From JACJYE01 sp964432875 (GTDB taxonomy: Bacteria > Bacteroidota > Bacteroidia > Chitinophagales > Saprospiraceae): DNA of 45,228 bases. Shown here in pieces: positions 8,520-16,347 of the stretch; position 1 is the stretch's first letter, and each line of letters starts with the position of its first letter. The position numbers and the translations under genes were made by a program. The notes under the pieces are model-generated. The model did no database searches, was not told the origin of the DNA, and was given only the letters and a program-made list of their open reading frames with translations. Where the stretch lies: NCBI GenBank assembly GCA_964432875.1, contig CAYSPJ010000030.1, positions 1 through 45,228 of the forward strand. Direction: 5' to 3'.

Positions 8520-9620
8520 TTAATGTGCGTCCTCCAGGGAGGCATCCCGCAAGGCCTGCTCGATTTCCCGGATTTTACGCTGATAAGCAAACAAGCGGAG
8601 GAAAGCCCGCCCCAAATCCACGGTTTTCATATAGGGCACCCCCCCAAGGTGGTTGGCCGCCGCAATACGGCGGATGAGAGCCCAGTGCCGGGTGATTTCC
8701 TTCAAGGCGGAAAAATAGCTGCCGTGCTGAGCATCATAGATATGGGTGGGCTCTGAGCATACCCCATTAATTTCGATAACCTTGATGCCCTGCCCGCTGC
8801 GCAGGCTCTCAAAGCTAGCGCATTTCAAATCAAAACGCCCATAGTAAAACCCTTCAATTTGTTGCGCCAGGCTATCGATGGTGCTCGTAACAGTCTCATC
8901 GATTTGGGCGGAGCTGTTGATGAAGCGGGTGCCTTTTGCATGGTTGCCCACGATACCCAATGCTACTTTTTCCCCGGCAGCCGGGATTTGCCCCAGCAGC
9001 CCCGGCTGCTCAGCCCGGATGCGCTCCAGCTGGAGCAGCGCCCGCGTATCCTTCATTATAAGTTCTGCTACGGTAGACTGCCCGTCGCCCCAAACGGCGA
9101 GGAATTCTTTCGTCGTAATGGAAGTGATTTGCCCCCTGGCATCCCCCGGCAGACGGTAGTACAATACGCCGACCTCTTCGGGCAAAACGAGGTACTCCTG
9201 CAAGACGAAGGCGAAGGGAAAGCGCGAAAGATAGCCCTTTAGCTCCGCTGGCGTATCTATTTTTTTCACTAACAAACCGCGAAAGCCAATATCGGGCTTG
9301 GCAATCAGGGGATAGGCAATGCCCGCGTCAGCTAAGTGCTGCTCTACCTCGGCAAAAGGTGCGCCGGGCGAAATCAACACGGAGCGGGGCCGATAAGGCA
9401 AAGGGATTTTTTGCAGCGTGTCGAATTTTGATTCCAGCCCCAGTCCGCCGGTGTAAATCCCGGGGTTGGCAGCAGTGCAAAAGCAGATGTGGCGCGAGCG
9501 CCACATGAGCCAGAAGATATAAGGCGCAATAGGGTAGTAAAAGGCTTTGCCCGGCCAATACTCCCAGTTCAGGAATTTAGCCAGGGAAGCCTGGCGCTTA
9601 GCGGGCCCCCACCGCTTCAT
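8520..9620 (-). CDS. ATP-grasp domain protein (D-Ala-D-Ala ligase-like)
   Basis: Predicted 366-residue cytoplasmic ATP-grasp enzyme. The N-terminus has a hydrophobic aromatic stretch (about 22-50) seen in related proteins. The ATP-binding core is 'YPLIAKPDIGFRGLLVKKI' (about 112-130), 'FVLQEYL' and, at the metal site, 'IKVIEINGVCSEPTHIYD' (about 292-309). The last part resembles the D-Ala-D-Ala ligase/carbamoyl-phosphate fold, where E and N coordinate Mg2+. It is not the housekeeping Ddl, which is encoded at 23174-24145. Substrates are unknown; ATP-grasp ligases join a carboxylate to an amine or thiol. Its start overlaps the end of the NRDE gene by 23 bp, so it is very likely co-transcribed with that gene and the deiodinase-like gene. 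Confidence 0.8.
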   Translation of the reverse strand: MKRWGPAKRQASLAKFLNWEYWPGKAFYYPIAPYIFWLMWRSRHICFCTAANPGIYTGGLGLESKFDTLQKIPLPYRPRSVLISPGAPFAEVEQHLADAGIAYPLIAKPDIGFRGLLVKKIDTPAELKGYLSRFPFAFVLQEYLVLPEEVGVLYYRLPGDARGQITSITTKEFLAVWGDGQSTVAELIMKDTRALLQLERIRAEQPGLLGQIPAAGEKVALGIVGNHAKGTRFINSSAQIDETVTSTIDSLAQQIEGFYYGRFDLKCASFESLRSGQGIKVIEINGVCSEPTHIYDAQHGSYFSALKEITRHWALIRRIAAANHLGGVPYMKTVDLGRAFLRLFAYQRKIREIEQALRDASLEDAH

Positions 9621-10329
9621 TCCCCAACAGGATTTGCCCCTGATCGGCCTCGCCGCTCAGCAAATTGAAATATTGCAAGTCTATCAATTGTTCCGTTTTC
9701 AAAACACTGGTGATACTGAGGGTGCGCACCAGATCGCCGCGGTTCATGACTACGTCGTTACAAGGGTCGCCATCGCCCGCCGTGCGGTGGAATTGCAGGA
9801 TGCCTTCCCGGTCGAATGCCGCTTGCCGGGCTCGCCATGCAGCAAACCATTGTTCGCGTTTGCGTTGGACATCCGGTTGGTACAAAGGTGCCGACGACCA
9901 GATATAAGGCTGCCGCGGATCCAGCTCTTTGACGTACTGCTGGCTTTCATCCCACCGGAATTCCAGCAGGCTGCCGCGCTCGTATGCAATCATGGTGAAA
10001 GCCTCCATGCCTTGGAATTCGTACTCCTGGATAAAAACCCCCATCGAAGGGAATTCGAAAAAATCCAGCGCCATCAGCCCGCGGCTGCGCCGATAAGGGG
10101 GGCGGCGCTGGTGCGGCTTGAAGGCACCGTTGAGGATACAAGCCAAGCGGGCAGCGCTGGAGGCTGCGATCCAGGTGCCGCCAGCAGCTTCGTCACGAGG
10201 GAAAATCAAATGCTGTCCCGCCACTTCCTGTCGGCTGATAGATTGCGGAGAGCGAAAGGGCGCTTCGTCACGGTTGGAAGTGAGGATGAAGCCTTCGCTG
10301 GCCTGCGGCAAATAAGTTACAGTGCACAT
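9598..10329 (-). CDS. NRDE (TANGO2-like) family protein
   Basis: Predicted 243-residue cytoplasmic protein of the NRDE/TANGO2 family, an Ntn-hydrolase-like fold of uncertain biochemistry; the animal homologue is implicated in haem or lipid handling. The N-terminal 'MCTVTYLP' places a Cys at position 2, and the family-naming motif follows as 'ILTSNRDEAPFRSP'. 'GGTWIAASSAARLACILNG' is the next conserved block. The start is well supported by an AAGGAGG ribosome binding site 11 nt upstream, unusually strong for a Bacteroidota gene. It lies 16 bp after the deiodinase-like gene and overlaps the ATP-grasp gene downstream. A functional link with its neighbours is inference. Confidence 0.88.
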   Translation of the reverse strand: MCTVTYLPQASEGFILTSNRDEAPFRSPQSISRQEVAGQHLIFPRDEAAGGTWIAASSAARLACILNGAFKPHQRRPPYRRSRGLMALDFFEFPSMGVFIQEYEFQGMEAFTMIAYERGSLLEFRWDESQQYVKELDPRQPYIWSSAPLYQPDVQRKREQWFAAWRARQAAFDREGILQFHRTAGDGDPCNDVVMNRGDLVRTLSITSVLKTEQLIDLQYFNLLSGEADQGQILLGNEAVGAR

Positions 10330-10345
10330 AATAATAAAAACCTCC

Positions 10346-11017
10346 TTATTCGTAATACACCAATACCTGTTCCTGGGTTTTGCGGGTTAGGCAAGGTGCC
10401 TGAGCATCGCAGGCGGGATGGCCTACCGGGATCAGCAGGAACGGGCGCTCGTTTTCCGGGCGTTGGAGTATTTCCTGCAGGAAGTTCATCGGGCTAGGCG
10501 TATGCGTCAGGGCAGCCAGGCCGGCATGGTGGATAGCGGTTAGCAGAAACCCGGCGGCAAGGCCTACCGACTCGTTGACGTAATAGTTCTTGCGCTTTTC
10601 CTCGCCCTTCAGGTCATAAGCTTTTTTAAAAACCACAATCAGATAGGGAGCTGTTTCCAGGAAGGGCTTGTGCCAATCGGTGCCGAATGGCTGCAGATCC
10701 TCCAGCCATTCCTCGGTCATCCGCCCATGATAATTGAGGTATTCCTCCTTTTCCGCAGCTTCACGGATTTGCTTTTTCAGGGCCGGGTTGGAAACTACAC
10801 AAAAAGACCAGGGCTGCTTGTGGGCACCGGAAGGTGCCGAAGAAGCCGTCATCACAATATTTTCAATGACTTCCCGGGGTATGGGCTTGTCGGAAAAATC
10901 CCGGATGGTGCGGCGCCGGTCCATGTACTGATAAAACTCCCGGCTGCGGTTGAGCATCTCTGCCTTGGAATAGCGGATGCCTTTGTAGGGTGCGAATTTG
11001 TGCTGCGTACGTTGCAT
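10346..11017 (-). CDS. nitroreductase-fold flavoprotein, iodotyrosine deiodinase-like
   Basis: Predicted 223-residue FMN-dependent enzyme of the nitroreductase superfamily, closest by motif to iodotyrosine deiodinase (IYD). Seen: FMN-binding 'RRRTIRDFSDKPIP' (about 34-47), 'SSAPSGAHKQPWSFCVV' (about 59-75), 'EEYLNYHGRM' (91-100), 'HKPFLETAPYLIVVFK' (about 116-131) and 'LTHTPSPMNFL' (about 170-180). The substrate-binding triad that distinguishes IYD from other nitroreductases (Glu, Tyr four residues later, Lys 21 residues after that) is present as E92, Y96 and K117. IYD reductively dehalogenates halotyrosines, and a bacterial IYD from Haliscomenobacter has been characterised. Family assignment is firm; natural substrate is inference. 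It is first in an operon with NRDE and ATP-grasp genes. Confidence 0.85.
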   Translation of the reverse strand: MQRTQHKFAPYKGIRYSKAEMLNRSREFYQYMDRRRTIRDFSDKPIPREVIENIVMTASSAPSGAHKQPWSFCVVSNPALKKQIREAAEKEEYLNYHGRMTEEWLEDLQPFGTDWHKPFLETAPYLIVVFKKAYDLKGEEKRKNYYVNESVGLAAGFLLTAIHHAGLAALTHTPSPMNFLQEILQRPENERPFLLIPVGHPACDAQAPCLTRKTQEQVLVYYE

Positions 11018-11046
11018 GTGTTTGCAGTGATTTACAAAACAGTATG

Positions 11047-11054
11047 CAAAGGTA
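11047..11054 (-). promoter_or_regulatory. -7 element TACCTTTG for the deiodinase-like operon
   Basis: The minus strand reads TACCTTTG, an exact TAnnTTTG match, 30 bp before the ATG at 11017. This would give a short leader of roughly 24 nt. The -33 box is poor. Confidence 0.5.
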
Positions 11055-11131
11055 AATATTTAGACGTTAGCTATTGCACAAAAACTCGATTGGTTTTATT
11101 GCTGCTATTCCCAGTACGCAGTACCCACTGC

Positions 11132-11620
11132 TCAATACCCTCCCGGCCGGCGCAATGGGCGGGCATGCCCCTCGCTACGCCGCTCCTGGATGCGGCGCAG
11201 CAGCTCCAGGCGGAATTCTCGATCAGCCTTATAATAAAGCGCGATTTTACGCGGGGGGATAACCGATTTAAAGCGCTGGTAGTAGTCACGCCGCAAGTTG
11301 AGCACCTCCTGCTCCAATTGGAAGCGGCTCAGGATGTGCTGCTCCAACTCCTGATCTGACAGGCGCTCGATATCCCGGGCGGAGGCGTATTTGACCTCGA
11401 TTTTTTCTTTTTCCTTTTCAAATTCGTTATTCAAGGCCCAAAACTGTTCTGATTCTTTGGGCGTCAAGCTAAGCCGGTTGGTGATATAAGCCACACGGGC
11501 AGATTGGATGCGGCTGCGGGCCTCGCCCCCCGGCAGAGGATCGTCGTCCAACGGCTGGCCCAAGGCCGGAGCGGCCAGCAAGCAGAGGATGGCCAGTAAA
11601 TGCCAAATCTTTGTGTTCAT
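11132..11620 (-). CDS. Spy/CpxP-like periplasmic protein
   Basis: Predicted 162-residue secreted, highly charged helical protein. A signal peptide (MNTKIWHLLAILCLLAAPALG) is followed by long helices with 'YITNRLSLTPKESEQFWALN' (about 45-64) and 'LRRDYYQRFKSVIPPRKIAL'. The LTPxExxxFW pattern and the helical, Arg/Glu-rich body resemble the Spy/CpxP/ZraP LTxxQ-type periplasmic chaperone or sensor proteins. It follows the putative anti-sigma gene by 21 bp, giving the order sigma, anti-sigma, periplasmic protein that is common for envelope-stress ECF operons in this phylum. A role in sensing or buffering envelope stress is inference. Confidence 0.65.
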   Translation of the reverse strand: MNTKIWHLLAILCLLAAPALGQPLDDDPLPGGEARSRIQSARVAYITNRLSLTPKESEQFWALNNEFEKEKEKIEVKYASARDIERLSDQELEQHILSRFQLEQEVLNLRRDYYQRFKSVIPPRKIALYYKADREFRLELLRRIQERRSEGHARPLRRPGGY

Positions 11621-11641
11621 TGTGCTGCGTTTTAAAATCCT

Positions 11642-12169
11642 TTAAAGTAGTTCTTCTAAATCACTCAGGCTCAGTTCTTCAATGGCCTCGTCCAGGTATT
11701 GATCCAAGTAGCTATCCTTGATATCCGGCAGGACATCGAGGCGCTGGAGGTCACGCGGTTCAACCGCCAATGCTTCGAGGATGAGCTCCAGGTCGAAGGC
11801 TTCGATATTGTCATTGACGTAGCGCTGGAGCCCCTCTTGCTCCAAGCTTTCCAGCGCTGCCAGGGGTTCGCCCCTAGCAGGGCTGTTGTGCCAGTACTGG
11901 TAGGCGCCTATTGCCAAAAGCGCTATCGCTGCTGCCAGGCTGGCAGCATAAGCCAATTGGCGGCGCCAGCTTAGCCGAAGTGGGCGAGCGGACGGCGGGG
12001 GCCCTGCATCTTCAGCACGGATGCGGCCCAGCACCTGATCGGGCAGAGCATCGAAGTAGCCGGGCGGCAAGCTGCTTAAAACATCTTGCTTCTGCTGCTT
12101 CAGGCTTGCCAATAGAGGCGACAAGCGCTCCAGTTCTTCCTGTATTTGTTTTCTGTTTTCCATCTTCAT
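11642..12169 (-). CDS. putative anti-sigma factor, single-pass membrane protein
   Basis: Predicted 175-residue protein with one transmembrane helix, 'AYAASLAAAIALLAIGAYQY' (about 73-92). The cytoplasmic N-terminal half has a 'LPPGYFDALPDQVLGRI' motif (about 34-50), common in small Bacteroidota proteins encoded next to ECF sigma factors. The outer half is acidic and Leu-rich, ending 'LSLSDLEELL'. Its ATG directly abuts the sigma factor stop (TAAATG), which suggests translational coupling. From position and topology it probably binds the sigma factor and releases it on an envelope signal. There is no canonical zinc anti-sigma HxxxCxxC motif, so this is inference. Confidence 0.65.
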   Translation of the reverse strand: MKMENRKQIQEELERLSPLLASLKQQKQDVLSSLPPGYFDALPDQVLGRIRAEDAGPPPSARPLRLSWRRQLAYAASLAAAIALLAIGAYQYWHNSPARGEPLAALESLEQEGLQRYVNDNIEAFDLELILEALAVEPRDLQRLDVLPDIKDSYLDQYLDEAIEELSLSDLEELL

Positions 12170-12709
12170 TTATGCTTCAGCCAGAATAAAGGCTTCGATT
12201 TTTTTGACCGCATGGTGGTAAGAGGCCTTTAAGGCCCCCTCCGAAGTCTTCAAGGCCTGCGACATTTCCTGATAGCTCATCTCTTCAAAATAGCGCAGGT
12301 TAAAGACCTGGCGTTGTTTATCCGGCAGGCGTTGTATAGCCTCATGCAGACGCTTTTGCAGGGCATCGCCATCTGGGCTAGCCGCCTCTGCCGGCAGTAC
12401 CTCCGCCCAATAACGCTCCTCGAAAGCACTGGCAGCCTGGCTTTTTTGCTGTTTCAGAAAAGTGATTGCTTCATTGGAAGCGATGCGGTAGAGCCAAGTG
12501 TACAGGCTAGCCCGCCCTTCAAAACGCCCAATGCCGCGGTGTGCTTTCAGCAAGCAGTTTTGCAGAACGTCATTGGCATCTTCATGCACGGCAACCAGCC
12601 GCCGGATGTGCCAGTAGAGGCGCTGCTGATATTGCTCCATCAGCAAACGGAAGCCTTGTTCGTAGGTCTCCGGTTTGGCCAGCAGGGCCAGTATGTGCTC
12701 ATCGCTCAT
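12170..12709 (-). CDS. ECF-type RNA polymerase sigma-70 family factor
   Basis: Predicted 179-residue cytoplasmic sigma factor. Region 2 is 'EDANDVLQNCLLKAHRGI' with 'ASLYTWLYRIASNEAITFLK' (about 43-85). Region 4 is 'LHEAIQRLPDKQRQVFNLRY' followed by the helix-turn-helix 'MSYQEMSQALKTSEGALKAS' (about 118-163). The size fits ECF sigma factors, which have regions 2 and 4 only. The frame continues upstream to a TTG at 12730, but the ATG at 12709 is the first ATG and fits family length better. It is first in a three-gene unit with the putative anti-sigma and Spy-like genes. A near-match to TAnnTTTG (TAATCTTG) lies just upstream. Confidence 0.9.
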   Translation of the reverse strand: MSDEHILALLAKPETYEQGFRLLMEQYQQRLYWHIRRLVAVHEDANDVLQNCLLKAHRGIGRFEGRASLYTWLYRIASNEAITFLKQQKSQAASAFEERYWAEVLPAEAASPDGDALQKRLHEAIQRLPDKQRQVFNLRYFEEMSYQEMSQALKTSEGALKASYHHAVKKIEAFILAEA

Positions 12710-12793
12710 ATTTGCCAATGGTATCTGCAAGATTAACTGCTCGGTTATAGAGACTACAGCCAGGCTGATTGGTTTAATGGCGAGCTTGTTTTT

Positions 12794-15130
12794 TCACAGC
12801 ACCCCCCGGTGGCGCAAAGCCAGCAAGATGAGGCCCAGCAAGAAGACCCCGGCAGCCAGCCCCATTTGTAGCCACTGCTCTTGGGCTGCACGCACGCGGC
12901 TCTCCATATAGTAAGGGTTGGCCGCATTGGGGGAGCCATCGCCGAGGCGCGTCTCCCAGTTGCCCACATCGCTATTGTCGAGATAGGGCAGCAACAGGCT
13001 GATGGTAAAAGCAGTATCGAGAGGCGGCACTTCATATGAGACGCTATCCACCATCGCCTTGAGGATGGAATACAGCGCCAGTTGATCTTGCCTTTTATTC
13101 AGGCCAAAATCCAGGCCGCCTAACACGTTGTAGGCATTGGGGTGGGCGGCCATAAAACGGGCCGAATCGCGACAGACGACGAGATAGTCATTGGGCCCGA
13201 TAAAAACCTCGGGAAAGACAAACTCGTTGCGGTTGAGGTCGCTGAGGGTCCAATCTTTCAGCGATACCTTGGCTTTAGAGGCATTGAACAACTCGATCCA
13301 ATCGCCGGATTTGCTATTTTTGGGGCATATTTCATTGATGACCAGCTTGCCTTCCAGGGGGTGGGTAAACTCTTCAAAAACAGCACGCACGAATTTGAGC
13401 TCTTTGCTGGGGTTGAATACAAGTTCCAACTGCGTCTCATCGGCAGCGATGCCCTCCCAATGGGAAAAGCGATAGCCATAGTTGGCCATCGCCTTGACTT
13501 TAATGGCATAGCGCTCGAAATAAACAGCATTCAAGGTATCATTGCTAATGGAGAGATGGTCGTTGATGATCAAGCGCCCGCCCTTGCTAGCACTCAGCGC
13601 CATGGGGTGCTGCGGGCCGGTGTAAAAACGCGACATGAGGTGCATGCGCACATGTACGGGGCGCTCCTGGGCAAACTCACGCATGATGGAAACTTCCGTT
13701 TCCCAAGCCTTCTGCCCGAGGTTCCAACGCTGCAGATGGCGGGGCATCTCCAAACGCAACATCTGGTAGAAAGAATCCAACACTCCCACAGCCTGCTCGG
13801 CAGAGAAGCAAGTATTGAGGTGATCGGCAAAGCGGTTGACGAAAGCATGGCAAAATTCATCGTTTTCCATCAACTTGCGCAGCAGGAAGGTGCTCCAGGG
13901 TGGGTTGGGCCAGGCCGGGCCATTGGGCTGAGTGTGGAAAGCCAGGCTGTTGTTGCGGTAGGCATCCAGGTGGTGAAGGCCAAAGCCCCAGTCGGTATCG
14001 TAGAGAATCCAGCGCCAACGGCCACCGGGCTGCTGCGGGCGCCAAAACTTGATATTGCCCCCCGCATCTTGATTGTCAAAATAGATCTGCGCGATTTGAT
14101 AGTTCATGAAATTGTCCACATCCATCAGGCTCTGCACATGGGCGTAATTGGCTGGTTTGCTCAGGTCATTTTCCTCCAAAAACTTCAGCAGCCCACTATA
14201 ATGCCGGAGACTGCCACGCTTCAAAGTATAGCGGTGCTCAATAAGGTCGATGCTATCCTTCTCGATGCCTTCGTGGTGGCTTTCGATGAAAAAGCGGTTG
14301 ACTTTTTCCCGAATATTGTAAATACCCCAATACTGGCCGTTGATATAGACGTGGGAAGGGCGGTAGGCTTGTTTATCGATATCCCAGCCGTCGAGCAGGG
14401 CCAACATGTAGCCGTCGCGGAAATGGGAGCGGCCAAAATCGCTGCCTGAATTGCGTAGGACCAAAAACTTGAACTTGCCGGGCCCTTGTTCGCCAAAAAC
14501 CTTATGCCGGATGCGTTTTTCACCATAGCCTGCCCGGGCCACGATAGCGATGGATTTCTGAGGGAATAGGCGGCTCATGCCGCCAAAAAGCCGGAAGCCC
14601 GATAAGCTGCGATAACCACAGCTGCCGTCGGGTTCAAATAGTTCGATGCTGGCGGGCAGCTCCTTCCGGCTCCAGAAGTTGGCACCGGGCTTTTTCCATA
14701 AGGTATCGATTACGTTGCTACCCAACATAAAGAGGCCCTCCTGAGGGTGGAATAAATATTCCGGGGCGGTGCCAATCGAAATGACGGCAAAATTGGTAGC
14801 CGGTTCGTTGATAAAATAGGTATGGCTCAGCAAAGGGCTTTGCCGCCCGTCGGGCTGGATGGCAATAGCCCGCACGATGGTCGTCTGCTCAATGCGGATA
14901 GGCCGCCGATAAAGCCGGGCCGAGCGGCTGGGCGTCCTGCCGTCGGTGGTATAATAAATTGCAGCGCCGGGTGCCGAGAGTTCAACCGCCAGTCCGCTTG
15001 GATAGAAATTGCCTTCCGGCGAAAAATGCAGCTCCACAGGAGGTGGGCTGCCCGCCTGTTGCCCCGGAGGCTGTGCGCACAAGCTGATGCCCAGCGCCAG
15101 AATAAAAGCTGTAATCGTGGTCTTCTTCAA
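12794..15130 (-). CDS. CotH kinase family protein with chitobiase-like and lamin-tail domains
   Basis: Predicted 778-residue secreted, membrane-anchored protein. The order seen is: signal peptide (MKKTTITAFILALGISLCAQ); chitobiase C-terminal-like domain (about 35-107, 'AAIYYTTDGRTPS'); CotH kinase-like domain (about 150-480) with 'YINGQYWGIYNIREKVNRFF' and the probable catalytic 'WILYDTDWGFGLHHL' (about 374-388); an InlB-repeat-like segment (about 525-587, 'GYRFSHWEG'); a lamin-tail domain (about 593-700, 'VINEICPKNSKSGDWIELFN'); and a C-terminal membrane helix (about 755-772) ending in the basic 'RHRGVL'. CotH proteins phosphorylate spore-coat or surface proteins; the substrate here is unknown. 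The start codon is TTG. Unlike most long secreted proteins here it lacks a T9SS tail. Confidence 0.85.
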   Translation of the reverse strand: MKKTTITAFILALGISLCAQPPGQQAGSPPPVELHFSPEGNFYPSGLAVELSAPGAAIYYTTDGRTPSRSARLYRRPIRIEQTTIVRAIAIQPDGRQSPLLSHTYFINEPATNFAVISIGTAPEYLFHPQEGLFMLGSNVIDTLWKKPGANFWSRKELPASIELFEPDGSCGYRSLSGFRLFGGMSRLFPQKSIAIVARAGYGEKRIRHKVFGEQGPGKFKFLVLRNSGSDFGRSHFRDGYMLALLDGWDIDKQAYRPSHVYINGQYWGIYNIREKVNRFFIESHHEGIEKDSIDLIEHRYTLKRGSLRHYSGLLKFLEENDLSKPANYAHVQSLMDVDNFMNYQIAQIYFDNQDAGGNIKFWRPQQPGGRWRWILYDTDWGFGLHHLDAYRNNSLAFHTQPNGPAWPNPPWSTFLLRKLMENDEFCHAFVNRFADHLNTCFSAEQAVGVLDSFYQMLRLEMPRHLQRWNLGQKAWETEVSIMREFAQERPVHVRMHLMSRFYTGPQHPMALSASKGGRLIINDHLSISNDTLNAVYFERYAIKVKAMANYGYRFSHWEGIAADETQLELVFNPSKELKFVRAVFEEFTHPLEGKLVINEICPKNSKSGDWIELFNASKAKVSLKDWTLSDLNRNEFVFPEVFIGPNDYLVVCRDSARFMAAHPNAYNVLGGLDFGLNKRQDQLALYSILKAMVDSVSYEVPPLDTAFTISLLLPYLDNSDVGNWETRLGDGSPNAANPYYMESRVRAAQEQWLQMGLAAGVFLLGLILLALRHRGVL

Positions 15131-15677
15131 AGTAAATCGCTTGTTTTTGGGCTACCGGCTAAACCTCAGGCCGTTTTGCTTCAAGGGCGACATCCAATCC
15201 GTTAGGACGCCAAAACATCCCGGGTGTCACGACTTGGCACTACCAGTCCATTCCTGGAAATATACGACTTGCCCGTCAGGATGTTGCATTACATGGCTTT
15301 TATTTTGTGGAAGGGCAGCGGTAGCCTCGAAGCTCTGTGGATCGCGACCTCCCTGAGCTGATTGCCGCCTATCGCGACATCAGCACTTCCTCCTTCCCTT
15401 CCAGACTCCGCAACGGTGCGAAGCCATGCCGCCTTCCTCCGGCATACTAGCGCTAGCCAAGATAAAAAAAAAGGAGGTGTCGGCTCGCCATACTCGTTTC
15501 CAGGCCGAGCCGGCAGTCCAAATGCTTGCAAATTCCCTGCCAGCAGCGTATCTTTCCAGCCCGTAAAAACGCTGGCCATTCAGCAGGGGGGAGAAAGTGC
15601 GAGTAGTGAGCGGAGAGCTGTGCTAGAAGCTCAAAACATCACGAATAGCAATCAATAACCAAAGCGACTATAAACGT
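15131..15677. other. 547-bp intergenic region, no credible gene
   Basis: The stretch separates divergent genes. A 96-codon minus-strand frame (15289-15579) has no recognisable motifs and is not called. A TATCTTTC at 15549-15556 resembles a -7 element on the plus strand, but it lies 120 bp before the acyltransferase. Short frames around 15297-15380 look vaguely protein-like but shift frame, so a decayed gene is possible and unproven. Confidence 0.5.
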
Positions 15678-16226
15678 ATGCGCCAATCCATCAGCCAGTT
15701 CTTGCTCCGCCAATTGGGGTGGAAAATCGTGCTCGAGTACGAAGGGCAACTGCCAGACAAGTATGTATTCATAGCCATACCGCACACTTCGGGCTGGGAT
15801 TTCCCCTTGGGCATACTGGTGCGCAGCGCCCTGGGGTGGGATGTCAAATACATCGGCAAAGATTCGCTATTCCGCCCCCCGCTGGGCTGGCTGATGCGCT
15901 GGCTGGGAGGCTACCCGGTGGACCGCTCGCGGCGCAACAACTACGTGGATGCAGTAGCCGATATTTTCAAGCGCAAAAGCTCCTTCGCGATCTGTATCGC
16001 CCCGGAAGGGACGCGCAAGAAGGTCACCGCGCTGAAAACCGGCTTTTATTACATCGCTTTAGCCGCGCAGGTGCCCATCGTGATGGGTAAGCTGGACTGG
16101 GGCAAGAAAGAAGTCGTCATCAGCCAGCCGTTTACGCCCAGCGGCGATAAAGAGGCGGATTTCGATTTCATACTCAATTATTATAAGGATGCGAAAGGCC
16201 GACATCCCGAGCTAGGGATTGTCTGA
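15678..16226 (+). CDS. lysophospholipid acyltransferase family protein
   Basis: Predicted 182-residue membrane-associated acyltransferase of the PlsC-like family. The catalytic HX4D motif is present as 'AIPHTSGWDFPLG' (about 33-45), and the glycerol-phosphate-binding block as 'IAPEGTRKK' (about 112-120). 'PPLGWLMRWLGGYPVDRSRR' lies between them. It is shorter than typical PlsC (about 240 residues) because it lacks the N-terminal membrane helix. It resembles the short stand-alone acyltransferases common in Bacteroidota. The acceptor could be lysophosphatidic acid, an ornithine-type lipid or another lipid; this cannot be decided here. It is monocistronic as far as seen. Confidence 0.85.
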   Translation: MRQSISQFLLRQLGWKIVLEYEGQLPDKYVFIAIPHTSGWDFPLGILVRSALGWDVKYIGKDSLFRPPLGWLMRWLGGYPVDRSRRNNYVDAVADIFKRKSSFAICIAPEGTRKKVTALKTGFYYIALAAQVPIVMGKLDWGKKEVVISQPFTPSGDKEADFDFILNYYKDAKGRHPELGIV

Positions 16227-16347
16227 TTTATTGCCAAGCGGGAGAATTATTGGCCCGGGCTTAAACATCTGCCGGTTTTGATTGTATATGCTGCATTGCT
16301 CATCGGCACACTGAAATCATGCCGGGCCTCATCCAAAAATCGCGCTT

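Noticed and set aside
13142..14449. 435-codon open frame on the plus strand
   Set aside because: It is antisense to the CotH gene, has no family motifs, and its composition follows from GC-rich codons on the opposite strand.
15289..15579. 96-codon minus-strand frame in the intergenic region
   Set aside because: No motif, no ribosome binding site, no promoter; likely chance.
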